From the NCBI GenBank assembly GCA_029891385.1, contig CM057233.1, forward strand, positions 48,686,063-48,750,062: a stretch of 64,000 bases of DNA. Reading direction: 5' to 3'. Below, in pieces: positions 1-11,559 of the stretch. The notes beneath the pieces were generated by a model. That model had not been told where the DNA came from. It searched no databases and saw only the letters and a program-made list of their open reading frames with translations. Numbering within the stretch: position 1 is the stretch's first letter; the number at the start of each line of letters is the position of its first letter. The translations under genes and the position numbers were made by a program. The stretch comes from Erythroxylum novogranatense (taxonomy: Eukaryota > Streptophyta > Magnoliopsida > Malpighiales > Erythroxylaceae).

Positions 1-205
1 ACTAGGCCTCCCTTATAGACGCGTTTTCCAGGGCCAAATGGACTGGATCCCATCTGAACTCTGAGTTTAAATGTGCTCGGGCGAGAGTAGTTCTAAGATG
101 GGTGATCTTTTGGGAAGGCCTCGGGAAAAGCAAAACCGTGAGGGCTTGGCAAGGCCAAGGCCCAAAGAGGACAATATCTATAAGCGGGTGATCTGGGTTG
201 TTACA
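1..205 (-). repeat. LTR terminus, cut by window edge
   Basis: Read on the minus strand this begins TGTAACAACCC and continues with text about a sub-genomic 'tatagatattgtcc' segment, which resembles the 5' end of a widespread plant LTR family starting TGTAACAGCCC. On the plus strand it ends ...GTTACA at 205. The rest of the LTR lies outside the window. A 63-residue open frame at 71-262 has no recognisable domain and runs over the LTR edge, so it is not called as a gene. The family assignment rests on memory of the consensus and was not searched. Confidence 0.5.
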
Positions 206-1028
206 ATATTTCTCTCTTTATTCTTACCACGATTGGAGTTTCCTCATATTGACATATGCTAACATCAACTTTACCTCAATTTTCCAGAATTTACCTCTTC
301 TAATGTTATATCATGTTATAACAATTCAACTACTATATTGGGTCCATTAACTCCTCTCCTTTGATTCATCATCTTTTTCTTTATCTTATCTTTTATCTCA
401 TCTTCCTGTTGTCATTTATTTCATCTCCCAGATGTATATCCTCAATCAATTCAAAATTATAGATGTATAATCATTAATAAATTCTAATATTAATTTTCAC
501 TAATATATTCTTACGGTGGATCGTAACTCTTGTCATAGTCATCAAACAACCACTTCGATTCCTAATTCATCTTCTTAAGATTCATAAAAATCTCTATTTT
601 CATTACACTCTACTTGTACACCTTCATTTCATCATTTCTACTTATCTCCCTTTTTTCCTCACACAATTCATAACAATATTTTCACTTCTATATTATATTC
701 GAGGGTATACCATCACAGTACAATATTGATATCATGTTCCATGATACAACCACACATACAAATGTAGTGAATCTCTATCTATCATCTTAAACAATATACT
801 ATCTCTCATTTCTAGATATCCACGAGCTTTCATTTTCTCACACCTAGACAATTCATCATTCTTCTCACTATTTCTATTAACTCAAAATCTTAATAAGTGC
901 TCATGCATGTGACTCACTTAAATGCGACTCAGACTGGGGATCGGTCACTATTGTTTGTTATAACATAACTAAAATGCCTATAACTTGATATGTATTTCAA
1001 AAATGCTCATGTAAGATACTAATTCTAG
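206..1028 (-). other. Gene-free stub, probable internal leader of a minus-strand LTR element
   Basis: No open frame of note. This AT-rich stretch lies just inside the primer binding site at 1,029-1,040. Read on the minus strand, the bases directly after that site resemble those after the primer site of the giant element at 37,700 (an 'agnattag.tatcttac' pattern in both). I infer that it is the untranslated start of the internal region of the element whose 5' LTR starts at 1,044. The remainder is replaced by the unrelated LTR end at 1-205. Confidence 0.4.
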
Positions 1029-1040
1029 GATCTGATACCA
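1029..1040 (-). promoter_or_regulatory. Primer binding site, tRNA-iMet type (minus strand)
   Basis: The minus strand reads TGGTATCAGATC, one mismatch from TGGTATCAGAGC, the usual plant complement to the 3' end of initiator tRNA-Met. It is three bases inside the LTR end at 1,044, the normal position for priming minus-strand cDNA synthesis. This fixes both the LTR boundary and the orientation of the host LTR. Confidence 0.75.
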
Positions 1041-1043
1041 CAT

Positions 1044-2183
1044 TGTAGCACCACACCCTCTCGAGACACGTACCTAACATCCTAAGTGATGCTCGAGTGC
1101 GAATCCCACAAGGTTGGAATGCTAGAACAGTTAACCACTCAAAAACTCAGTACAAAAATTTTTCAAAAACAATTTTCATACGTGTTCACAGAAATCAGTA
1201 ATCAAATCCGGACCCATTTTATGCATAAACATTTTCAAGCACAAAGTTACAACCAGTACACAACTCATCAGAATTTCACTAGTTACTTGGGACCAAATTC
1301 AAATACAAAACATTTCCAATTTCAAAAGTTATTACATACCGAACTATTCAAATACATATGATACAAAAATATGCAGAATATACAAGGTAGTAAGAAAATA
1401 AAGAAATATAATGCAGACGCGAACTGATCTTGACCTCTATCCCTTACTTGAATGCAGTAGGTATACTCCCATTTTTCTAACAGGGTACTCTTCTGAACCT
1501 GAAAAATATTTGCAAATTTTGGGTGAGTTTTGCGAACTCAGTGAGTGACCATCCTCGATGGCTCACTCAGTCATATATCACTTAATTCACACCATTTATT
1601 TAATAATCGCATTGGATCATATACACTTAATCAGTCATTTCACATTTTACATTCAACACATTATAATCATTCATATCATGCATAAGCAGCGCACATGAAA
1701 CCCACTTTTCATTTGTTACTTTGTTGTGATCGAGTGCCTAACTATCCCATATCCATTGTGAATACTGGGCTCATTAATAACTATCCCGTATTGAGCTCAT
1801 TGATAATTGTCCCATATCGGGCTCATTGATAATTGTCCCATATCGGGCTCATTGATAACTGTCCCATATCGAACTCATTTTACATAGTAAGCCTTTAGCT
1901 CTTATACATTTTCTGAGAGCTAGGCTCTTTTTCGGTGGCTACTCTGGTCACAACTGCTTTTATCTCTTATGCATTCATGCAATGAAATTCATCATATATA
2001 TTCAGTCAATTAAAAGTGCTGAATATCACCTAATCATATTCACTATCACATTTTCATTCACATTGTCATCAGACCTTAGTCGGGCATTCAACATTTAAGT
2101 TGAGAAAACAGTTATTCCGTCTAATTCACATTCAATAAGCACTTCAATATCTCATTCATATTTCATAATCATCAGACCTTTTA
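1044..2183 (-). repeat. Host gypsy-like LTR, piece 1 of 3 (minus)
   Basis: The plus-strand text starts TGTAGCACCAC, so the minus-strand LTR ends ...GGTGCTACA next to a primer binding site. The LTR is broken at 2,183 by the solo LTR 2,184-5,382 and resumes at 5,383. I link the three pieces because the order of their sub-regions follows that of the uninterrupted minus-oriented LTR at 59,037-63,033, and because the interruptions carry target duplications. The 91-residue frame at 1,086-1,361 looks like chance. Total LTR length over the three pieces is about 4.5 kb. Confidence 0.6.
1755..1878. repeat. 26 bp tandem repeat in LTR
   Basis: About four to five diverged copies of a 26 bp unit built around 'ataattgtcccatatcgggc'. 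It lies within the host LTR. Such short arrays are common in long plant gypsy LTRs; no function is implied. Confidence 0.85.
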
Positions 2184-5100
2184 TGTAACGTCAGACTTTT
2201 TAAGCCCTTTGGTGATTGTTCTATATTTGGAGATACTACTGTATATTGATATATGCATGGTTATATATGAGTTCAAAGATGAATTTGAATTCTTTTGTTA
2301 CATATGTCAATGATTTATAATGTTATATGCCCTTACATGAACTTAGAGTTTATCGGTAAGTGAAATCTAGGAGATTTCCGACATATAAGCTTTTAATTAT
2401 GAAAAATCAAGTCCATTGGATGGATATGACTATGGTGGTTAAATTAAATGTGTTCTTATGCCTTAGAGGTGATTAGACATAATTTTTAGACTTATTGGAC
2501 ACTTTGAAAGTTTAATTGGAAAAGTTGATGTACATAAGGGCTTAATTGCAAATTGTTAAAAATTAAAGGACTTAATTGTAATTTTTCAATTCTTGAAGGA
2601 CCAATATGTAATTTTATAAATTTAAGGGGCTTAATTATTATTTACAAGATTCCAAGGACCAAAATAAAAATAAAAGTTTTGGAGATTCCTAAACTTTGGG
2701 CTTAATTGCAAATTTAGGAAAATTTGGAGGGTAAAATGTAATTTCACATAAATTAAGAGCAAAATGGTCATTTCACCCCTTTTGGTCAAAGAAGAGTCAA
2801 TATTCTAGACCCTTCTTTCACTTATGGTCGTACGTCCCATTAGTAAAGACTTAAAACACTTAGTTTTAATTAAAAGAAAGGAGAAGAAAGGAGAAAAGAG
2901 AGAAGAAGAGGAAGTTTTGGCCATCATCAAAATTCACCCTTCTTTTTTATTTTTCAACTCAAACCAAGGTTTTCTAAGCTAATTTGGTGAAATAACTCAA
3001 ATCTATCATTAGATTTGAGAAATTCTCAAAGGATTTGAAAATATCACTAAAGGAAGGTTTAGGTAAATTTTGTTCCATCTCTCTCTACATTATGATTTTG
3101 AGTTTGGTGTTAAGATATGTTGTTCTCCATGCTTGAATATGCATGAAACATGGTTTAGATGAATGAAATGTATCATGGAGAGGGTTCTTTAAGTCAAAAC
3201 CGAAATTGTCCCCTTTTGGTGAAAGTTTGTGAAATTTTGAATATCTTTTGAAATTGATGGTTTAAATGAACTCCATAATGTTAATTATGTATGTATGAGG
3301 TGAATTGATGATGGAAAATAAGGAAGATATACATTATAAGGAGGCTTTCAAGTTTATGCCTTTAGGTGTTTGATAAAATGCCTAAGTGAACTTGGCTTAA
3401 GATTTAAGGATTTTGATGTTGTGCATTGGAAAACACTTTTATGTCAACTTAGAGTGAACTTGAATTGTTGCCTAGATTGATGAATAATGGCCTAATATGC
3501 TTGGATAAGGATGTGCTTAATTATGTTTTGAAAATGAGTAAGTATGGGATTAAAGGCATTAAATTCCTTAGAAAATGCAAAAGAAAAGCTAATGTAAATG
3601 GTAAGGAAGTAACCCTATGAGAAGTTTAATGGTTAAATTCTATAGCTTATAAGGAGTGATATTGTGTTTTATATACCTATGTGAGGGTGATGAATATGAA
3701 ATTTATGTTTAAGTAGTAATTTTGTTGTCTGTCTTTTTATGTATAAAGGCTCGGGAGCTGTGAATTAGGAAGCGCGTACTGAGGATTGTTGAAGTTAAGA
3801 GAGAGTATATCTTCTTTGAGGTGAGTTGGGAAAATCACATTTCTCAAATAGGATTAGAACATCCTAAGATAAGTATGATGACTGGTATATGAATTTTGAA
3901 CCTAGGCAACGTGTGGTAGAATTAAATTTCAAATGGATGGTAATATACTTAGGTATTTAATAAATGACATTGTTTTTAATAACTCTTTGCACTTGGAGTG
4001 CAGCTAATGTTTTTATTATGTATTTTGAGAAATGATATTGTTTTCCAGCAATCTGAACTTGAAATGTAAAGGACAATGTTTTATTTTCTAAAACTACATT
4101 TTTGAACAACTTTGCATTTGGAGTACAAAAGATGGCTTTTATTTCATGAGATAATGTTTTGGAATTTACATTTGCACAATCGAGTCATGTATGTTGCATG
4201 TTTTTATTCTCTTTTGGCTTAGAGCCATGGCACAATTGTATTTTATCTGTTATACTAATAAATAAAGGCATAGTGCCTTACATGATTTTATACTTAATAA
4301 TTGGACATGATTTGCTTTGTGATTAGTTAGAAAACGATTGGCCAATCATGTAATGGGCACAACTGATAAATGACTATCATACCTTTGACGCTGGTACATG
4401 AAAGTCGAGTCGTTGTATCGACACCTTTCTATGGGACTCGTGGGTGATTCCACGCTTAAGGTCTAGACACCAACGAGGTCATCACTTAGGGTCATGATGC
4501 TCTTGTCGACCGTAGTCCGAACTCACCACGGATTAAAGTCGAACCAACACCGAGTACTGATGGGTGTGCACATTAGTTTGGCCAACTAGTGGTGTCATAT
4601 ATGATTTTTTTAGCTTTTCCTGATATTGGCTTTCTTATCGACATTTGATTTGTACATATGATCATTTTATGTTTTTTTATACTGGAACTAGAAACTATGT
4701 TCACCATATGAGTGAGTTAATAGGATAGGCCAATATGGTCCCTAATCAGTATACATTGAGTCATAGGTTGGGCCTATATGTTTTTCTATGTGATATATAT
4801 TCACTGCATAGGTTATCTACACTGCCTTGATATGAATCGAATTTTATTTGTGATATATGTTTTTCCTGCTCACTAAGTACCTAGTGTACTCACCCCCTCC
4901 ACTTTCCAACCATGCATGTTAATTTAGTGAGTTTGAAGCTCTAAGCAGATCATGTGGTTTTTTGACATTTTTGAGGTATTGCCATATGTGGGTAGTTTTT
5001 TAATTTTTATTTTTGTGGTCTAGTGGCTCATGAACTATGTTTATGTAGATACGCTTTATGATTTTGCAAGTTAACTTTTGATTGCCTAGTGTTTTTATAA

Positions 5101-5382
5101 ATGACTTTATGTATGAATCTTTTAATACTGTTGTTGAGATTGCCTTGAGTGGGCTTTAAAGTCCTGAAGTTGTGGTTGGATGTGAATATAGAAGTGTTGA
5201 AATTGTTTGCAGCTTTTTGGGATTTTTAAAACACAGCTGTTGTGCTACCCAAATTTTAAAAAAAGAGAGAAAAGAATAGATATTTAGTTAGCCTTGCATA
5301 GTCAGATTAAGGATACCGTGAGTGTCCTTAGCTAGATTAAACTGTAGTTATCATGGGTCGCATGTGGTACTAGGTCGTGACA
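2184..5382 (+). repeat. Putative solo LTR, 3.2 kb (gypsy-like)
   Basis: It starts TGTAACGTCAGAC and ends GGTCGTGACA, giving TG...CA ends. The flanking five bases are TTTTA (2,179-2,183) and TTTTG (5,383-5,387), a four-of-five match, as expected for an aged target duplication. No primer site, internal domain or second copy is seen, so it is read as a solo LTR left by LTR-LTR recombination. Near its 3' end it carries 'cagctgttgtgctaccc' (about 5,232), close to the text at 37,030 and 42,385 in the giant LTRs, which supports a related gypsy-type family. No gene is present. Confidence 0.6.
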
Positions 5383-5844
5383 TTTTGTCCAAAAATCAAC
5401 ACAATTCAATTCTCATTCACAATGCATAATCATTCAATTCATAACATAAACAAAACAAACAATAAAGTAAGACCATCCAGATCGACTCAAAGTATGCTCC
5501 AGATTAGCATTTGCTTCCAAATTCTGGAAGCGTCTAAATGTGGATATTTATCCTGCATATCCAATTTATGCAATACACACGTTGTACACAGATTAATAAT
5601 TGCACAATTATAAGCATTTACTTATGCACAAATGTGTGTATAGACTATGTACAATGCGTGCTCAATGACAATCCCAAGTACTTTATCAAACTTCATATCT
5701 TATGCTCATTTTCATTTCATAACTCAATCACTTATCATTTCTTTTCTAGTAGTACTTGCTCTTATTATCAAATTCTTATTCACTTAAACTGGATACACCT
5801 TACTCCTCTTCTTTGAATCACAACCTCAATCATGTGATACAAAC

Positions 5845-5852
5845 ATACATAC

Positions 5853-5883
<31 letters not shown>

Positions 5884-5963
5884 TGTATGTATGCATGTAT
5901 GTTATATGTATGTATGTTGTATGTATGTTGTATGTATGTATGTATGAATTTATGTATATTTAC

Positions 5964-5996
<33 letters not shown>

Positions 5997-5999
5997 CAC

Positions 6000-6032
<33 letters not shown>

Positions 6033-6055
6033 CACACACACGCACACACACACAT
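5845..6055. repeat. Compound microsatellite (ATGT)n-(TA)n-(CA)n
   Basis: Runs of GTAT, then TA and CACA make several overlapping open frames of repeated Met-Tyr-Val-Cys or Ile-Tyr type on both strands. They are artefacts of the simple repeat. Confidence 0.97.
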
Positions 6056-6551
6056 TTTAATCCCACTAAAAGCATGACATCATCTCACTTTATGATTTCC
6101 TTAACTTTAAACCCATGTTTGTTCATCCTCAAATTTCCAAAAACGTTCACGTATATATATATATACGCAGTTAAAAAGGAAATAGAGCATATATGTCCTT
6201 ATTACTTTTAAAATTTCTGTGCTTTTCTCTTGCTTGGATTCAATGATCTTTTCACTCAAAAATCATCTCTACACTATTATATCACATAAAAAACCTCAAA
6301 TATGTAAAAACAACACATCTGACTTTTTATCTAATTTGTACAGTATTCATGAAAATGGCTACTATTTCCATGATTATGCTATATTAGATAAACCATCAAA
6401 TTTATCTCATATTCATACTTCTCATAAAGATTAACATGATACTTGTTAAAACTCCAAAATCTTCAACAATCACGGAGCCCTAACTTTCATGCAATTCACG
6501 TAGATCATTGTAGAGGTTGGTAGGTTTCGGTTTTCTTTTGGGCAAATGAAA

Positions 6552-6826
6552 GAAATAACAAAGTAAGAGTGGTAGTGAAATAACAAAGTAAGAGTGGTAG
6601 TGAGTAGTAGAAAACAAGATTTTACTCTAGTGGAGATTTGATGAGAAACTCTGTGTTAAAGAAAAATTGGAGAAGGAAGCTTCGAGAAAGACGAAGATAA
6701 GAACAGTAACTTGTCTTTCAAGGTTAAGAAAACTTAACTTTAAAAAAATTGGAGAAGGAAGCTTCGAGAAAGACGAAGATAAGAACAGTAACTTGTCTTT
6801 CAAGGTTAAGAAAACTTAACTTTAAA
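6552..6826. repeat. Two short tandem duplications
   Basis: A 25 bp unit (gaaataacaaag...) occurs twice at 6,552-6,601. An 82 bp unit (ttggagaaggaagcttcg...) occurs twice at about 6,663-6,826 and looks identical by eye. The lack of divergence says these duplications are recent compared with the LTR that contains them. Confidence 0.9.
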
Positions 6827-7364
6827 ACTTGCCCACTTCTTAGCCTCTTATCCATTTCCCCATACTAAAACTTACCTAAGTATAATTTATACTTAGGTTT
6901 ATATCTCAATGAAACTGTTGAAATCACAATTCATAACTCATTAAAACACTTTCAAATTTTTCCATAAAAACTGAATTTCAGGTCTATTGTTTTATTTCTA
7001 AAATAGTATACTATGCACAAATTCCACCTAGAAATTAAATATCTTAGAGACTGAATTACAGTTTGACTTCTTCACATGATTTATATTCCTATTTCTCTAG
7101 TTTACTCCAAATTAAAAATCATCTCATTTGGAACCGATACTTTCATTTGATCAACCTTTTCCAAATAAATTCAGAATGCAATCAATTTTTGTGGAGGGAT
7201 AGAATAATGTGTTAGAAATATATCGGCTTAAGAATCAAGTCATTTGAAGATCTAGATAAGGAGTTATTGTAGAAAGAAGCAAGACTGCTCAACTTGCAAC
7301 TTCTCTCGAATGCAAAAACCATTAGGGAACACTGTAGCATGAAGTGACAAATAAAGTTGTGAGT

Positions 7365-7689
7365 TGTTAGACTATTTTATGTCCCATGTAACTTATAGTT
7401 TTAGTACCATAAAAAGCACCCAAGATAATAGTTATTAGGTATTAAATAATGGGTATCAAATGGGTCAAAGACCCTTTTCCTCTCTCTTTCAATTACCAAA
7501 CAACAAATTGGTTGGTGATGCTATATAAGTTGAAAACACTTATTGAATAAAGTATTTATGAACCATGGAAGAAGTCACTAAAAGGAAGAAGTAAATAGGT
7601 AATAAAATTATTTCAAGAAAATCAACATCTAACGAAAAACAATAATGGATATAGGTACGCAAAATGAATCGATCCATAAATGTCTTACA
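7365..7689 (+). repeat. 5' LTR of copia element
   Basis: Starts TGTTAGACTATT and ends ATGTCTTACA. It contains a TATATAA promoter-like box at 7,522-7,528 and an AATAAA at 7,546-7,551, the usual U3/R signals. The partner LTR is 14,963-15,283; the two differ at scattered bases, so the insertion is not recent. Confidence 0.95.
7522..7528 (+). promoter_or_regulatory. TATA box in copia 5' LTR
   Basis: TATATAA about 160 bases into the 325 bp LTR and followed 18 bases later by AATAAA. The same arrangement is present in the 3' LTR (near 15,120). Placement suggests the LTR promoter; activity is untested. Confidence 0.55.
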
Positions 7690-7691
7690 AT

Positions 7692-7703
7692 TGGTATCAG
7701 AGC
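7692..7703 (+). promoter_or_regulatory. Primer binding site, tRNA-iMet
   Basis: TGGTATCAGAGC, a perfect match to the plant initiator-tRNA-Met complement, two bases after the LTR end. This is where reverse transcription of the copia RNA would start. Confidence 0.95.
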
Positions 7704-9283
7704 AAGGTGTTGCATAATTTTTTGTCTACCATGTATCATTTTGGTATGATTGTGTTTTTTGTTCGGTTGGTGTTTTCTATATTTATAATGGCATGAGTTT
7801 CTTCACCGCACTACTATAAAAAGGAATACAAAAATAAACAAATAGACATAGTAATAGACAACGCAAGTTTTCATGATTTATGTTTATGAAAATACTGAAT
7901 AAAGTTTTGTTTCATGTTTACGAGAATATTTGTTACGTTTTATTTGTGCTGAATGTTTCAAATTAGAATGATGCCATCATCTACTGCGATTATGGTTGTT
8001 AAAAAAACAACCGAAAGGTTTGTTTCATGAAACGAAAAGGTTGGTTATTACAGTGTTTTATCTTGAACCAATTTTTGAAGACATGTTTCTGTGGTATGGA
8101 CAAAACATATGAAAGAATGACGTTGGGATGGCTTATGGTTTGAAAAAAACCCATGAAAGATTAAAAAAACCAGAATCGCAGGAGGAAGACGTTGCGTCAA
8201 CCCATAACTCTGGCACGTGCTCTTCCCCAGACGTTGCCCTAGCCTAGGCAGAAGCTCGAACTAGACAAGCTTTCAAGCCCAAAAATTAAATTATGGACTA
8301 ATTTTTAGGCCTTTGAGCTATTAAGGGACAACCTTTTTGGTTAGTAAATAATAATGGACTTTAACCCCAAAGAAAAATAATTTTTGGATGGAATATAAGG
8401 GATTATTTAATTCATAATTGATTTATACATAATATAATTTTGGAAATTAGTGCCATATTATATATTTCTTTGGTACTTTAAATATTTTATATTATATAAT
8501 GTTGGAATTAAATTTTCCTAGTATATGTTGCATGTAATACATGACATTGTGGACATTTAGAATAGTTTGTTTATCACCAAAGTGACCAAACTAGTTAAAT
8601 TAAATTTTGTCATGTATGATAATTGTCCAATTCAATGTTTATTACATGAAAAGCTTGTTAGTCACCAAAGTGGCCTAGCTTGAAAATTTTAATCATTTAA
8701 TTGTGATTTGTTTCAATGGTTCAAATGATATGATGCTAAAATGACATAAAGGTTGAACTGAACAATTGAGATTATTAATTATAACGCTACGAGGTCACCC
8801 AAAGGTGGGCCATTGCTTATAATTAATGACATTAAAGGGACTTTATCAACATATTTAGTTAATATGATTGTATATCCAAAGATAACATGTATATTGACTG
8901 TAATATGCTTGATTGTCCATTATAATATTACATATGCATCATAATAGGTTACTTCTATGTATTTAAATTTCACATGAAGGAGAATTTAAATGCATAATCA
9001 AAGTTTATTATTTAGTTTGAATCCATTTAGGTTTACTCAAAGCATTAATGCGTGGACTAAATGTTGTATATGCAGCATCTAATAGTTTGTTCGCCGTAAG
9101 AAATGGCTTAATCAAGTTCGTTTAAACTATGGGTACTGGTCTAAAAAAATCCAGTTCCAATTGGGTGTAATGGATTTGGACTTAGCCATAGTTTCAGATG
9201 TAAGGCTCGCAACCATAATTAATACTAGTTCTGAAGTTGACAAGTCTTATTAGGAGACTTGGGAACGGTCTAACAGGCTAAGT
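7704..9283 (+). other. Long leader and ruined gag start of copia element
   Basis: About 1.6 kb with no sizeable frame. It contains a short GC-richer patch (about 8,170-8,280) in otherwise AT-rich sequence. The 3' part probably held the first codons of gag, now unreadable. I see nothing else here. Confidence 0.5.
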
Positions 9284-9860
9284 TTGAATTTGATGCGAAT
9301 GACAATCGTAGAAAATGTGAAGCCATCAATGCCTAAGACGAATAATGCAAAGGAGTTCATGTTAAAGCTTAAGGAATACTCCCAATCAGATATAGTTGAT
9401 AAGTCCATAGTAGGGATTTTAATGAGTGAGCTAACGACTAAAAAGTTTGAATGGTCACAGCCCATTCATGATCATATCACTCATATGCCAAACCTAGCTA
9501 CAAAGTTAAAATCTATGGGTCTGGATATAAGTGAGTCCTTTTTGGTACAATTTATAATCAACTCAATTTTTCTAGAATTTGGCCAGTTCTAAGTGAATTA
9601 TAACACTATTAAAGAAAAATGGAACCTTCAATAAATTAAGGTCATATTAGTTCAGGAGGAAGGGAGATTGAAGAAAATAAAGGAACACTCTGTTCATCTC
9701 ACGTTTCATCAAGGTGCTAGTAGTAGCAAGAATAAACCGCGATAGAAAGGCAAAAATAAGGACAAAGCTTTCAAAAAAGTTATTGAGGGTTGAATTAAGA
9801 AAGATAAGAGATACCACTTTTATAAGAAGTCTGGTCACTTTTAAAAAGATTGTCCTAAAA
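9284..9860 (+). pseudogene. Copia gag relic
   Basis: The frame at 9,284-9,592 reads as the copia gag-polypeptide (UBN2-like) region: leucine- and lysine-rich helices, then an 'L..L...G..i.es.lvqfIinS' pattern typical of plant copia nucleocapsid precursors. Downstream, around 9,810-9,860, is the relic of a CCHC zinc knuckle (pattern ..FYKKSGHF-stop-KDCPKRKAW). The positions of both leading cysteines are now His/Tyr-type codons, consistent with TGY-to-TAY changes, and a stop splits the knuckle. Gag would form the virus-like particle that packages the RNA. It is truncated at the N terminus and non-functional. Confidence 0.7.
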
Positions 9861-9940
9861 GAAAGGCTTGGTTCGAAAAGAAAGTTATATACTATGTCTC
9901 AGTATGTTTTGAATCAAATCTTATTGACGTGCTTAAAAAT

Positions 9941-11320
9941 ACCTAGTGGTTAGATTCTGGAGCAACTACTTATGTGTCACATGTTAAACAAGGATTCCTT
10001 TCAATCCAGACTATAGACATAACCGAAAAGTTCTTGTATATGGGGAACAAAATGAAGGCACGGATAGAGGGCATTGGGACGTACAGATTGATTTTGAACA
10101 TTGGGTGCTACCTAGATCTAGAAAAGTGTCTTTATGTTCCTGTATATGCTAGGAATTTAGTGTCTATTGTAAAATTGGATGATGTAGGATTTTAATTTAA
10201 TATTGGAAACAAGGTTTTTCATTATATAAACGTAAGTACTATTATGGTTCTGATACATTAAGTGATTGTTTATATCATTTCAATCTTGATGTTGATTTTG
10301 CTAAATCTTTGTTTCATATTGACCATATTATAGGAAATAAATGTAGTGCACATAATAAATGTTCTGCCTTTTTGTGGCATGAAAGATTACGTCATATAAC
10401 CAAAAAAAGGGTATAGAGATTAGTGAAAAGTGAAAATTTACCTCCATTGGATTTTGTTGACTGAGATATATGTGTGGACTGCATTAAAGGCAAGCAAACC
10501 ACACATATATCAAAGCATCTTGCCATAAGAAGTGACACATTACTTGAATTAATACACACTGACGTCTGTGATCCTTTCGACGTTCCTTTTTGGGACGACG
10601 AAAAATATTTCATTACCTTTATTGATGACCGCTCACGATATGGATATATTTATCTGCTACATGAGAAGTCTCAATCTGTGGACATCCTAGAGGTGTTTAT
10701 TAATGAGATAAAAAGGCAGTTAGATAGAAAAGTAAAGATAGTGAGGTCTGATAGAGGTGGTGAATATTATAGAAAATTTGATGAAAGTGGACAATGTCTA
10801 GGTCGATTTGCAAAGTTTCTTGCCAATCGAGGCATATATGCACAATACACAATGTCTGGTACACCACAACAAAATGGTGTAGTTGAAAGGCGGAATCGTA
10901 CTCTTATGGAAATGGTTAGGAGCACATTAAGTAATAGTACTATACCTTTATCATTGTGGATGCATGCATTAAAGACCACTGCGTATCTGCTAAATAGGAT
11001 TCCTAGTAAGGCAATTCCTAGGACACCTTATAAACTGTGGACAGGAAGGAAACCTAGTTTATGACACCTTCATATTTGGGGTTGTCCGACAAAAGTAAGG
11101 CTATATAATCCACATGAAAAGAAGCTTGATGCGAGAACCATTAGTGGTTATTTCATCGGCTATCTCCAAAAGTCAAAAGGGTATAGATTTTATTATCCTA
11201 ACCATAGTATGAGAATAGTTGAGTCTGGTAATGCTAGGTTTATTAAAAATGGTCAAATCAGTGGGAGTAGAGAACCACAAAAAGTGGATAGTCACGAGAA
11301 TCGAGTAGAAACTACTCTAA
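9941..11320 (+). pseudogene. Copia pol: protease and integrase relic
   Basis: The protease active site Asp-Ser-Gly-Ala is at 9,953-9,964, followed by a typical copia aspartic protease frame to about 10,195. A GAG-pre-integrase zinc-binding relic (LWHERLRHI) lies near 10,375. The best preserved frame, 10,474-11,064, is the integrase core: first catalytic Asp in HTDVCDP, second in RSDRGGEY, and Glu in QQNGVVERRNR, the DDE triad of copia integrases. Stops break the reading between protease and integrase (10,195; about 10,415 and 10,463) and again at 11,062. Integrase would insert the cDNA into the genome. Dead but easily recognised. Confidence 0.9.
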
Positions 11321-11559
11321 GATAAGTAGACACTACCACATCAGACATAATTCCACCGGTTGTTATTCCTCTTGTTGCATCACGGATAAGCAATATACCA
11401 GAAGAACAAATCAATGTTCCAATTCTAAAAGTTGAACATATTAATGATGAACTAGATAATGATGTTCAAGTTACAAATGATTAAGTGATGCCACAAGAAT
11501 TAGCATTACGAAGGTCTGTAAGGTAGAAAAGATCAGCTATTTCGAGTGACTACGAAGTT

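Larger units (their letters stand above)
5383..7364 (-). repeat. Host gypsy-like LTR, piece 2 of 3 (minus)
   Basis: Continuation of the minus LTR after the solo LTR. It holds a compound microsatellite, two tandem duplications and, at about 7,040-7,200, the reverse complement of a block seen on the plus strand in the giant LTRs (about 33,080-33,220: 'lower-temperature' text such as 'cagtctctaag' and 'ggagtaaactag'). It ends at the TGAGT target of the copia element. Open frames at 5,377-5,816 and 6,219-6,434 show no domain and are not called. Confidence 0.55.

Noticed and set aside
71..262. 63-residue frame at the left edge
   Set aside because: Crosses an LTR boundary at 205 and has no recognisable domain.
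5756..6077. Overlapping open frames rich in Met-Tyr-Val-Cys and Ile-Tyr
   Set aside because: They are translations of a GTAT/TA/CA microsatellite on both strands.
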